Below are positions 14,948-21,477 of a stretch of 25,209 bases of DNA, piece by piece. A program made the translations under genes and the position numbers. Source of the DNA: Christensenella sp. UBA3770 (GTDB taxonomy: Bacteria; Bacillota; Clostridia; Christensenellales; CAG-1252); NCBI GenBank assembly GCA_002371075.1, contig DFFS01000082.1, positions 463-25,671 of the forward strand. Reading direction: 5' to 3'. How positions within the stretch are numbered: the first letter of the stretch is position 1; every line of letters starts with the position of its first letter. Under the pieces are notes generated by a model. That model had not been told where the DNA came from. It ran no database searches and saw nothing but the letters and a program-made list of their open reading frames with translations.

Positions 14948-15508
14948 ATGGTAACCGTGGATTTCGTTTTTATTGCGGGCATCGCACTATTTGCCTTTCT
15001 CGGACTGGGGCTGGGTTTCGGCAAACAACTTTCCTTTTTTACAAAAGGAATTTTCGGTTTTTTGATCTCGGTTTTCGTTTGCTATTTGCTCTTTGGCTTC
15101 GTTTACAACGTTCCTTTTGTGCAAACGTTGCTGGAAAAGTTCAAAGAGTCGCTTTCCTCCTCCGATAAGACGGCGGTCAAGATCCTTTTGAAGATCCGCA
15201 TCGATATCGTGGTGTACGCCGTGGCGCTTTTTGCGGTGGTCACCGTCGTGCGCATTATCGTCGTTGCCATCATCAAAAACGCTTTGGAAGCGGATACCCT
15301 CGTAATGAAGATCATCAACAAAACGGCGGGGCTTCTCCTTTCCCTCGTGATGTTTGCCGCGCTGTGGCTCATTGTGTTCCAGATCCTCTTTTTGACAAAG
15401 GGCGGGGCGGACGGCGCCTTGGCGCAAAAGTTGCAAGGGAGCTTTTTCCGACTGGATCACCTGTATACGCACAACCCGTTGACGGCGATCGAAAAATTGT
15501 GGAAATAA
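14948..15508 (+). CDS. CvpA-like integral membrane protein
   Basis: The protein is 186 aa with four probable transmembrane helices (about residues 4-24, 29-51, 84-110 and 122-150). A charged cytoplasmic loop (LEKFKESLSSSDKTAVKILLKI) lies between the second and third. Length, topology and the early Gly-rich GLGLGFGKQLSFFTKG segment fit the CvpA family, named for a colicin V production gene but widespread and linked to envelope maintenance. GGAGG precedes the ATG and the gene starts eight bases after radC ends. The family call is made from topology and a few motifs, so it is moderate. Confidence 0.65.
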   Translation: MVTVDFVFIAGIALFAFLGLGLGFGKQLSFFTKGIFGFLISVFVCYLLFGFVYNVPFVQTLLEKFKESLSSSDKTAVKILLKIRIDIVVYAVALFAVVTVVRIIVVAIIKNALEADTLVMKIINKTAGLLLSLVMFAALWLIVFQILFLTKGGADGALAQKLQGSFFRLDHLYTHNPLTAIEKLWK

Positions 15509-15514
15509 AAATGC

Positions 15515-15540
15515 AGGCTACCGTTTGGTAGCCTTCTTTT
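15515..15540. terminator. Bidirectional terminator
   Basis: AGGCTACC (15515-15522) pairs with GGTAGCCT (15527-15534) around GTTT. On the plus strand TCTTTTAT follows; on the minus strand a T-rich run also follows. It lies between two convergent genes and can serve both. Confidence 0.85.
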
Positions 15541-16006
15541 ATAAAAATTTCTTCAGCGCTTCCACGCTCCCCGAGAAAAAGGCGAGGATGTCTCCGGCAA
15601 GCCTTGCCGTTTCGTCGCTGACCGAGATCGCGTTGTCGTTTAAACAGCGGGTCAGGTCGGTGATGCCCATATTTGTGCCCTTGATCAGTTTTTCCGCAAT
15701 GTTGCTGTTGCTCTTGTCGCCGAAGATGGAGAGCTTTACCATTTTCTTTTGCCACTTTTGTTTGAAAGAGCCGTAGATCTCAGGGTCAATGTCCAGTTTT
15801 TTCATTTGGTCGCTGACGCGCTCCGTCAGCGCGGCGTATTCCCCCAGTTGTTGTTTTACGTAGGCGTTCAGCTCGCCCACCGCAACCTTTTCCACAACGT
15901 CAAGCGACTGCATGCCGAGGAGCACCGATTTCATGCATTCGTTTAACAATTCCTCCTCGTTTTCCGCAAACACACGCTTGGTTTGATTTTCCGCTATTGC
16001 GTCCAT
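15539..16006 (-). CDS. Conserved clostridial helical-bundle protein, function unknown
   Basis: The protein is 155 aa. The ATG at 16006 is chosen because AGGAGGG lies nine bases upstream on the minus strand; longer in-frame versions would run into repeat DNA. It has no signal peptide or membrane helix. It is almost entirely alpha-helical by composition, with charged amphipathic segments and a conserved-looking TNMGITDLTRCLND stretch. This resembles unannotated four-helix-bundle proteins of Clostridia that recall ferritin-like/DUF2383 folds, a memory-based comparison that I cannot verify. No iron-binding ExxH pattern is evident. It is convergent to the CvpA-like gene and stands alone. Confidence 0.75.
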   Translation of the reverse strand: MDAIAENQTKRVFAENEEELLNECMKSVLLGMQSLDVVEKVAVGELNAYVKQQLGEYAALTERVSDQMKKLDIDPEIYGSFKQKWQKKMVKLSIFGDKSNSNIAEKLIKGTNMGITDLTRCLNDNAISVSDETARLAGDILAFFSGSVEALKKFL

Positions 16007-16237
16007 ATATCCGATCCCTCCTTTTTTTAATTTAAGTATGGACAACAATCGAAGACGGTAAACGGGGGGGGGATTGCAGAGCAATCAAAGTGAAGTTGTG
16101 CGCCTTTGGCGCACAGTGAAGGAGCTGCCAAAGGCAGCCGTGAAGGAATTCGCCAAAGACGAATCGTTAAGGATAATATTACCATCCGACGGCATCGCCG
16201 TCAATTCATGAGCCGCAGGCTCAATTCATGGCGAAGA

Positions 16238-16288
16238 GCTGCGTTGGGGTCCCCCAAAAATCCAATAGATTTTTAGGGGTGTTGCGGA
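16238..16288 (+). repeat. 51-nt GGGGTCCCC hairpin unit 7
   Basis: The outer arms are GCTGC/GCGGA (degraded). The inner stem is AAAAATC/GATTTTT with loop CAATA. Confidence 0.85.
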
Positions 16289-16290
16289 TC

Positions 16291-16342
16291 GCCGCGTTGG
16301 GGTCCCCGAATAACCCAAATAGGTTATTTGGGGTGTTGCGGC
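16291..16342 (+). repeat. 52-nt GGGGTCCCC hairpin unit 8
   Basis: The outer arms are GCCGC/GCGGC. The inner stem is AATAACC/GGTTATT with loop CAAATA. Confidence 0.85.
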
Positions 16343-16394
16343 GCCAATTCATGACCGAAGGGCAATTCATTCTTTTATTTTTCCTTTTGGGTGT

Positions 16395-16406
16395 TTCTTC
16401 GACAAA
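16395..16406 (-). promoter_or_regulatory. Spo0A box-like site upstream of spoIIE
   Basis: On the minus strand this reads TTTGTCGAAGAA, containing the perfect core TGTCGAA and matching the fuller Spo0A consensus at all but one position. Its centre is about 48 bases before the predicted transcript start, where Spo0A activates sigma-A promoters. A weaker copy (TTCTTGCGCAAA, 16418-16429) lies 23 bases further on. Confidence 0.6.
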
Positions 16407-16411
16407 GGAGG

Positions 16412-16442
16412 TTGTTTTTCTTGCGCAAAGCGGCGATACAAT
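16412..16442 (+). promoter_or_regulatory. spoIIE promoter, abutting the ATG
   Basis: -10 TACAAT lies at 16437-16442, exactly six bases before the ATG at 16449. The best -35 is TTGTTT (16412-16417), with a long 19-bp spacer. Unusually long spacing is known for Spo0A-activated sigma-A promoters such as B. subtilis spoIIE. No ribosome binding site lies between promoter and start. Confidence 0.5.
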
Positions 16443-16448
16443 GCCCGT

Positions 16449-18686
16449 ATGAAACGGGTCTTGTCACACGTCGTTTTGCCGTCGGCGGTTTGCTTTGTTT
16501 TGACGTATTTTCTCTCCTCGGCAAGTTTTTCTTTTGGGCTTGCGCCCTTTTACGGCGGGGCGTACTTGCCCATGCTCTCCCTTTGCGGCAACTATCTTGC
16601 CTTGTCCGCGGCGTTTTTGCTTGCGCGATTTGCGTGCAGTCGCAGTTGGCGGGTTCTTGTCAGCGCGGCGCTCCTTGTCCTCGGCGCGGGATTGCCGCGT
16701 GCCGTGGGCGTCGTACGCAGACGCAAAATTCATTCGTTTTATACGGTAATATCCGCATTTTTTGCCGAGCTACCGTCCCTGTTTTTGTTTCCCGCAAGTG
16801 ACTGGCTCCTGTTTCTTGCCGGCAGCGCGTTTTCCTGTTTGTTTTGCTTCCTTGTCCTGCCCGGACTTAACAAGCTCAAGCGCGGCGTAATGTTGTTTGG
16901 TGAGTGGGAGGCGGTGGTTGCCGCGCTGGCGGCTTTTGCGCTGGGGGCGGGGTCCTTTCGCGTGGCGTACTTTGGCGTTACGCCGTACTACTTGCTGCTT
17001 GCCTTTTTGCTGCCCGCCTGCTTTTCGCTGTTTTCTTTCGGCGCCGTTCCTTTGGCTTTCGCGCTTGGCGCAACTGCCGTTTCGGGGGAGATCGCACCCG
17101 TTTTGGCTGCGGCGATCGCCTGCGTTTTCAGTGAGGCGCTAAAGGGGAAGCGGGCGCTTTGCGCCTTTACCCTCCTTGCGGCGGAGGGGATCGTGTTTTT
17201 GCTTCTTCCGAAAAGTTTTTCGCCGCTCAACTTTCTTTTGCTGTTTTCCGGCGGGTTCATCGCCGCGTTTTTGCCCGACGCGTTTTACCGCAAGTGCGCG
17301 GCAATGCTCGGACGTGGGGAAAAGAACGCGCCCTACGCCTTGATCAACAAGACGAGGCTGGAGATCGTGGGGAAACTCGGCTACATCGGGGACGCTTTGC
17401 GCAAGACGTCCGAAAGCCTGTGCGAGCTTGGCGGCGGCGATGGGGAGGAAGAGGCGGCGCTTCGTCTTTCGGAAGAGTTTGCAGCCTCTCTTTGCGAGGG
17501 GTGCAAGGGATCGCGTGACTGTGTGCGGCAAGGGGGCGGCAGCACGGCACCGCTTTTCAAAAGCGCCATCGTTCGCGCGCTCAAAAACGGCAAAGCCACC
17601 ATTTGCGACCTCCCGCCCTATCTAAACGGCAACTGTCACAAGGCAAAGGTTTTTTTGGAGGCGCTTGACGAGGCGGCGGAGATCTACAAGCAGGAAAAAG
17701 AGCGTTGCGCCTTTCGCAACGAGGAGCGGGAGCGTCTTGCCGGAGAGGCGCAGGGTATTGCGGGCGTTTTGGAAGTGTTGCGGCGCGACCTCAGACGGGT
17801 CGTGAGTTTTGACGGCAAAAAGCAAAAGAGGATCCTTGCGGAACTAAGGCGGGAGGGAGTTGTGTCGTATGACGCCATGGTGGCGGAGGAGGCGGGCGCC
17901 ACCGAGGTCACCGTCACGTTGGAAGAGGGGCGGGCGCAGGACCCCCTCGTTTTGGAAACCATCTCCCGCGCGCTGGATCTGTCCCTGCTCCCCGAGGGGA
18001 TCAGCCGCCTCGGCGCGGGCACGGTCGCCGCAAGTTTTCGTTCCGCGCCGCCCTTTGACGCGGTGGTCGGACAATCGGTGCGCATCAAGGAGGGGAGCAG
18101 CGCGTGCGGCGACACCAAAACCATCACACGATTGACGGGCGACCGCATCATGATCGCGCTGTCCGACGGCATGGGCAGCGGCGAAAAGGCAAATCACGGC
18201 AGCGCGGCGGCGATCTCGCTTGTGGAAAATTTTTATCGGACGGGCGTGGACGAAAAAACCGTTTTGCCCCTGATCAACAACCTGCTGACCATGGTAAACG
18301 ACGGCTCCTTTCAAACGCTGGATATGTGCGTGGTGGATCTTCGGACGGCGGTGGCGGACTTTATAAAACTTTCCGCGCCGGAGTCGGTGGTCAAACGCCG
18401 CGAGGGCAGCGAGGTGGTGGAGGGCGGCGCGCTCCCCCTTGGCATCTTGCGCGAGGTTAAGCCCAGCGTTACGCGGCTCAAACTCAACTCGGGGGACGTG
18501 GTGGTGCTTGCCACGGACGGCGTCACGGACGCCATCGGCGCCGATGGCATGATGCGCGTGGTGGAAAGCGGCAGAACGGGCAACCCACAAACCATTGCCG
18601 ACAACATCATTCGCGACGCGTCCTACGTTTCGCAAGCGGACGACCAAACCGTGGTGGCGCTGCGACTTTTCAAACGAGTGGGGTGA
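16449..18686 (+). CDS. spoIIE: Stage II sporulation protein E (PP2C-type phosphatase)
   Basis: The protein is 745 aa, a little shorter than the B. subtilis protein (about 827). Residues 1 to about 280 are a chain of hydrophobic helices (about ten) that anchors it in the membrane. About 290-540 is a charged regulatory region with a Cys-rich stretch (LCEGCKGSRDCV). The C-terminus is a PP2C phosphatase domain with metal-binding SDGMGSG (572-578) and ATDGVTDA around Asp690. SpoIIE dephosphorylates SpoIIAA to switch on sigma-F in the forespore and helps place the polar septum. The ATG at 16449 lacks a Shine-Dalgarno sequence; no start codon exists nearer the AAAGGAGG at 16404-16411 in this frame. 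It is monocistronic. Its presence implies endospore formation or recent loss of it. Confidence 0.93.
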   Translation: MKRVLSHVVLPSAVCFVLTYFLSSASFSFGLAPFYGGAYLPMLSLCGNYLALSAAFLLARFACSRSWRVLVSAALLVLGAGLPRAVGVVRRRKIHSFYTVISAFFAELPSLFLFPASDWLLFLAGSAFSCLFCFLVLPGLNKLKRGVMLFGEWEAVVAALAAFALGAGSFRVAYFGVTPYYLLLAFLLPACFSLFSFGAVPLAFALGATAVSGEIAPVLAAAIACVFSEALKGKRALCAFTLLAAEGIVFLLLPKSFSPLNFLLLFSGGFIAAFLPDAFYRKCAAMLGRGEKNAPYALINKTRLEIVGKLGYIGDALRKTSESLCELGGGDGEEEAALRLSEEFAASLCEGCKGSRDCVRQGGGSTAPLFKSAIVRALKNGKATICDLPPYLNGNCHKAKVFLEALDEAAEIYKQEKERCAFRNEERERLAGEAQGIAGVLEVLRRDLRRVVSFDGKKQKRILAELRREGVVSYDAMVAEEAGATEVTVTLEEGRAQDPLVLETISRALDLSLLPEGISRLGAGTVAASFRSAPPFDAVVGQSVRIKEGSSACGDTKTITRLTGDRIMIALSDGMGSGEKANHGSAAAISLVENFYRTGVDEKTVLPLINNLLTMVNDGSFQTLDMCVVDLRTAVADFIKLSAPESVVKRREGSEVVEGGALPLGILREVKPSVTRLKLNSGDVVVLATDGVTDAIGADGMMRVVESGRTGNPQTIADNIIRDASYVSQADDQTVVALRLFKRVG

Positions 18687-19010
18687 TCGAAAAAAATGAA
18701 AAATGCAACACGAAACGAGAATGGCTTTTGTGAAGTTTCGGCATACAGCCGAAGTGAAGTTGCCTTGGAGAGTGAAGTTGTGCGCTAAAGCGCACAGTGA
18801 AGTTGACTTCGTCAGTGAAGTTGCTCACTTCGTTCGCAGTGAAGTTTCTCGCTATGCGAGAAGTTTTGGATGAATTGACCTATGGTCATGAATTGAAGCT
18901 GTGCCGCAACACCCCTAAAAATCTATTGGATTTTTTGGGGACCCCAACGCGGCTCTCGTCATGAATTGAGCCTGCGGCTCATGAATTGCAATCAGAGATT
19001 GCATTATGGA
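18687..19010. repeat. Intergenic hairpin field 4
   Basis: No gene is seen. From 18730 to 18862 six segments are separated by GTGAAGT: TTCGGC/GCCGAA, an unpaired TGCCTTGGAGA, TGTGCGC/GCGCACA, TGAC/GTCA, TGC/GCA and TTCTCGC/GCGAGAA. TGACC/GGTCA (18876-18888), hairpin unit 9, TGAGCC/GGCTCA (18967-18981) and TGCAATC/GATTGCA (18987-19003) follow with TGAAT separators. This is field 1's vocabulary read on the opposite strand. Confidence 0.85.
18903..18953 (-). repeat. 51-nt GGGGTCCCC hairpin unit 9
   Basis: The outer arms are GCCGC/GCGGC. The inner stem is AAAAATC/GATTTTT with loop TATTG. It lies in reverse orientation. Confidence 0.85.
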
Positions 19011-19037
19011 TGATTTTTGTTTTTATATAATCCTTAA

Positions 19038-19135
19038 CAATTTGCCCCTTCGTTTTGCACCCTTTCCGAGGACAAGGTTCGAGGAGAGAAAGGGCGCGAC
19101 GTGTTAAGAAAACACCACAGTGCGGTGTTTTTAGC
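19038..19135 (+). ncRNA. Candidate small RNA
   Basis: A TATAAT box at 19026-19031 is followed by about 98 bases that contain no ORF but can fold. CCCTTTC (19060-19066) pairs with GAAAGGG (19088-19094). A terminator-like hairpin at 19109-19131 with a T-run ends the stretch. It matches none of the SRP, 6S, tmRNA or RNase P signatures I know. The -35 is poor (TTATGG at 19004-19009). Expression is unproven. Confidence 0.35.
19109..19132 (+). terminator. Terminator-like hairpin
   Basis: AAAACACC (19109-19116) pairs with GGTGTTTT (19124-19131) around ACAGTGC, and the 3' arm runs into five T. It is the only clear terminator after spoIIE, or it ends the candidate small RNA. Confidence 0.6.
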
Positions 19136-19168
19136 CAAAGCGCAAATCGGGGTCCCTAAAAAACACAA

Positions 19169-19310
19169 GTTTTTTTGGGTGAATGAGAAGCTATGCTTCA
19201 AGCGATCGCAACCCCCACCTTCTTTGGGGTACTTTTCTTCAAAAGAAAAGTGCCAACGCGCGAAGCGGCTTTCCTCGCGGTGCTTTCTCGCATGGAACGG
19301 CGGAACTTGT
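19169..19310 (+). repeat. Dispersed ~140-bp repeat, copy 1
   Basis: This stretch recurs in inverted orientation at the right end of the window (25065-25209) at roughly 85-90% identity by eye. Inside is a near-perfect hairpin ACTTTTCTT/AAGAAAAGT (loop CAA) and a small GAAGC/GCTTC hairpin. A degenerate version of the long GGGGTCCC hairpin unit precedes it (19149-19180). One reading frame stays open in both copies, but there is no ribosome binding site, so I do not call a gene. Confidence 0.8.
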
Positions 19311-19337
19311 TGGCGACTGAAAAATTGCGTAAAACAG

Positions 19338-19366
19338 TTGTATTTCTTTCGCGTATATGCTAAAAT
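19338..19366 (+). promoter_or_regulatory. Sigma-A type promoter of secG
   Basis: -35 TTGTAT lies at 19338-19343, followed by a 17-bp spacer and -10 TAAAAT at 19361-19366. The expected start near 19373 gives a short leader with TTTAGGAG before the secG ATG. Confidence 0.7.
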
Positions 19367-19398
19367 GATAAAACGATTATTGATTTAGGAGTGAAATC

Positions 19399-19689
19399 AT
19401 GTTGGATTTTGTGTTAAGTGCAATCAATGCCGACGCAAGGCGCGTCGTGTCAGAAGTTATGATCATTTTGATGACCGTGATCTCCATTGCGATCATCGTT
19501 ATCGTCATGATGCAGGAAGGCGAGACGGGCGGTGTTTCCGCTATCTCCGGCGGCAGCAGCGACACTTTCTACGGCAAGAATAAGGCGCACAGCAAGGAGC
19601 AGATCCTTAAGCGTTTGACCCTTATCCTCGGCGCAGTCATGCTTGTCCTCTCTGTGATCTTCTTCATCGTCAAGCCCACTGCGGCATAA
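19399..19689 (+). CDS. secG: Preprotein translocase subunit SecG
   Basis: The protein is 96 aa. It is the small auxiliary subunit of the SecYEG channel. Two transmembrane helices (about 18-37 and 72-92) flank the typical Gly/Ser-rich loop QEGETGG...SGGSSDTFYGKNK, then a conserved RLT before the second helix. The ATG at 19399 follows AGGAG at good spacing. In many Bacillota secG is followed by rnr (RNase R) and smpB; here smpB follows directly after a terminator. Confidence 0.93.
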   Translation: MLDFVLSAINADARRVVSEVMIILMTVISIAIIVIVMMQEGETGGVSAISGGSSDTFYGKNKAHSKEQILKRLTLILGAVMLVLSVIFFIVKPTAA

Positions 19690-19712
19690 GTTGCGGCAAT
19701 ATTCAAAGGACA

Positions 19713-19739
19713 GGGGGCAGCGATTGCCCCCGTTTTTTT
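19713..19739 (+). terminator. Rho-independent terminator after secG
   Basis: GGGGGCA (19713-19719) pairs with TGCCCCC (19725-19731) around GCGAT, followed by seven T. It lies between secG and smpB, and the smpB ribosome binding site begins at its edge. smpB therefore depends on read-through or an unseen promoter. Confidence 0.85.
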
Positions 19740-19746
19740 AGGAAGT

Positions 19747-20190
19747 ATGGAAGGGATCAAGATCATCGCGCAAAACAAAAAGGCGTATCACGACTACTTT
19801 ATAGAGGAGACCTATGAAGCGGGCGTGGTGCTCGTCGGCAGCGAGGTCAAAAGCGTGCGCGGCGGCAAGGTCAGTTTTGCGGATAGCTTCGTCAGCATCA
19901 AGGACGGCACGGCGGTCTTGGAAAACTTCTACATCGCCCCCTATGAAAAGGGCAGTTACTTCAATTTGGAAAGCAGGCGGGATCGCACGCTGCTTTTAAA
20001 CAAGCGCGAGATCGACAAGCTGCGCGCCGCGGTGGAGCGAAAGGGCTTTACGATCGTCGCCACCAAAATGTACTTCAAGCATTCCCTCGTCAAGTTTGAG
20101 ATCGGTCTTGCGATGGGCAAACACAACTACGACAAACGTCAATCACTGAAAGAAAAACAGCTCGCCCGCGAAGCGGAAAGAGCCCGATAA
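19747..20190 (+). CDS. smpB: SsrA (tmRNA)-binding protein
   Basis: The protein is 147 aa. It binds tmRNA and brings it to stalled ribosomes for trans-translation. The beta-barrel core carries the signatures ARGID-region variant YEAGVVLVGSEVKSVRGGKV, NFYIAPYEKGSYFN and GLAMGKHNYDKR. The basic tail KRQSLKEKQLAREAER is the segment that enters the ribosome as a helix. The start at 19747 follows AGGAAG closely. The tmRNA gene is not in the window. The next gene starts 12 bases after the stop. Confidence 0.95.
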   Translation: MEGIKIIAQNKKAYHDYFIEETYEAGVVLVGSEVKSVRGGKVSFADSFVSIKDGTAVLENFYIAPYEKGSYFNLESRRDRTLLLNKREIDKLRAAVERKGFTIVATKMYFKHSLVKFEIGLAMGKHNYDKRQSLKEKQLAREAERAR

Positions 20191-20202
20191 AAGGAGAAAA
20201 CC

Positions 20203-21468
20203 ATGAACAAGGAAAGCATTTGTTTGCACGGCGGTTACACCCCCAAGACGGGTGACGCAAACGTCATTCCCATCTATCAAAGCACCACGTACGCTTACGA
20301 TACGCCGGAGGAGCTGGCGCACCTTTTCGACGTGCCCAAGGACGGGCACATCTACACCCGCATCTCCAACCCCACCGTTGCGGCGTTTGAAGAAAAGATC
20401 TCCCTTTTGGAGGGCGGCGTCGCGGCGATGATGACCTCTTCCGGACAGGCAGCCACCTTGGCAACCGTCCTGACCGTCGCGCAGGCGGGGGACAACATCG
20501 TGGCTTTCCCCACCGTGTACGGCGGCACGTTCAACCTTTTGAAAGTTACGCTTGCAAAGCTCGGCATCGAATGCCGCTTCGTTAAGCCGGGCATGACGGA
20601 CAAGGAGATCGAGGGGCTCATCGACGACAAGACCAAGTTGATGTTCGGCGAGACCATCGCCAACCCCGCGATGGTGATCTTTGACTTCGATCGTTATGCA
20701 TCGCTTTGCAAAAAGCACGGCTTGCTTCTTGCCATCGACAACACGCTTGCCACGCCGGTTTTGGTAAATCCGTTTAAGCACGGCGCCAACGTTGTGGTGC
20801 ACAGCACCACCAAGTACTTGGACGGACACGCGGTGGCGGTGGGCGGCGTCGTTGTGGACGGCGGCAACTTTGACTTTCGCAACAATCCGCGTTATACCGA
20901 TTTCGTCACGCCGGACGAAAGCTATCACGGCACCGTTTACGTCGAGGAGGGCGGCAGGGCTGCCTTTGCTTTGAAGGCAAGGATGCAGCTGATGCGCGAC
21001 ATGGGTCTCAGCCCCTCGCCGTTTAACGCCTTTTTGACCAACCTCGGCACCGAGACGTTGCACCTCCGCATGAAAAAGCATTCGGAGAACGCAATGGAGG
21101 TGGCAAAAGCCCTTAAAGCGAACCCGCACATCTCGTGGGTAAAGTATTGCGGGCTTGAGGACGACCCCAATCACGAACTTGCCGCCAAGTATTTTGAGGG
21201 CGGGTTCGGCGGCATGGTCTGCTTTGGCGTAAAGGGCGGCAGGGCAAAGGCGGCGGACTGCATTCGCAACCTTTCCTTTATCCGTCAGCTCACGCACATT
21301 GCGGATAGCCGCACCTGCGTGTTGCATCCCGCTTCCACAACGCACCGTCAGCTTTCCGACAAGGAACTTGTCGATTGCGGCATCAGCGAGGAATTTATCC
21401 GTCTTTCCGTTGGCTTGGAAGCCGCGGAGGACATCATCAAGGACATCGAGCAAGCGCTTGAAAAATAA
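20203..21468 (+). CDS. metY: O-acetylhomoserine sulfhydrylase
   Basis: The protein is 421 aa. It is a PLP enzyme of the Cys/Met metabolism family that makes homocysteine from O-acetylhomoserine and sulfide (EC 2.5.1.49). The PLP lysine is Lys204 in HSTTKYLDGH. YTRISNPT (51-58) and SSGQAA (79-84) are further cofactor-site motifs. AAAGGAG precedes the ATG. It is followed at once by metA, which makes its substrate. Only 12 bases separate it from smpB, so there is no room for a SAM riboswitch or T-box directly upstream. Confidence 0.94.
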   Translation: MNKESICLHGGYTPKTGDANVIPIYQSTTYAYDTPEELAHLFDVPKDGHIYTRISNPTVAAFEEKISLLEGGVAAMMTSSGQAATLATVLTVAQAGDNIVAFPTVYGGTFNLLKVTLAKLGIECRFVKPGMTDKEIEGLIDDKTKLMFGETIANPAMVIFDFDRYASLCKKHGLLLAIDNTLATPVLVNPFKHGANVVVHSTTKYLDGHAVAVGGVVVDGGNFDFRNNPRYTDFVTPDESYHGTVYVEEGGRAAFALKARMQLMRDMGLSPSPFNAFLTNLGTETLHLRMKKHSENAMEVAKALKANPHISWVKYCGLEDDPNHELAAKYFEGGFGGMVCFGVKGGRAKAADCIRNLSFIRQLTHIADSRTCVLHPASTTHRQLSDKELVDCGISEEFIRLSVGLEAAEDIIKDIEQALEK

Positions 21469-21477
21469 GGAGAAACA

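Larger units (their letters stand above)
16007..16390. repeat. Intergenic hairpin field 3
   Basis: No gene is seen. A G9 run lies at 16064-16072. Then come GATTGC/GCAATC, TGTGCGCC/GGCGCACA (16097-16115), GCTGCC/GGCAGC (16124-16138) and ATTCG/CGAAT (16048-16064 in the following 100 bases, i.e. 16148-16164), separated by GTGAAG. GACGGC/GCCGTC (16188-16202) and TGAGCC/GGCTCA follow with ATTCA separators, then two long hairpin units. The GTGAAG part is in reverse orientation to the ATTCA part, unlike field 1. Confidence 0.85.

Noticed and set aside
16228..16452. 74-aa reading frame across hairpin units
   Set aside because: It translates repeat DNA and the spoIIE promoter, with no ribosome binding site or similarity.
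16391..16801. 136-aa frame using the AAAGGAGG at 16404-16411
   Set aside because: The frame lies mostly inside spoIIE and gives no sensible protein. The GGAGG overlaps the Spo0A-like site by chance or by selection on that site.
19038..19135. SRP (4.5S) RNA, 6S RNA or tmRNA
   Set aside because: The GGAAGCAGC-type SRP loop, the 6S central bubble and the tmRNA tag/acceptor features are absent.
20191..20202. SAM riboswitch or T-box before metY
   Set aside because: Only 12 bases separate smpB from metY.
20143..21453. 436-aa antisense frame opposite metY
   Set aside because: It is a by-product of GC-rich codon use in metY, with low-complexity composition and no ribosome binding site. The same holds for 7005-8213 (minus), 17844-18647 (minus) and 3838-4614 (minus).
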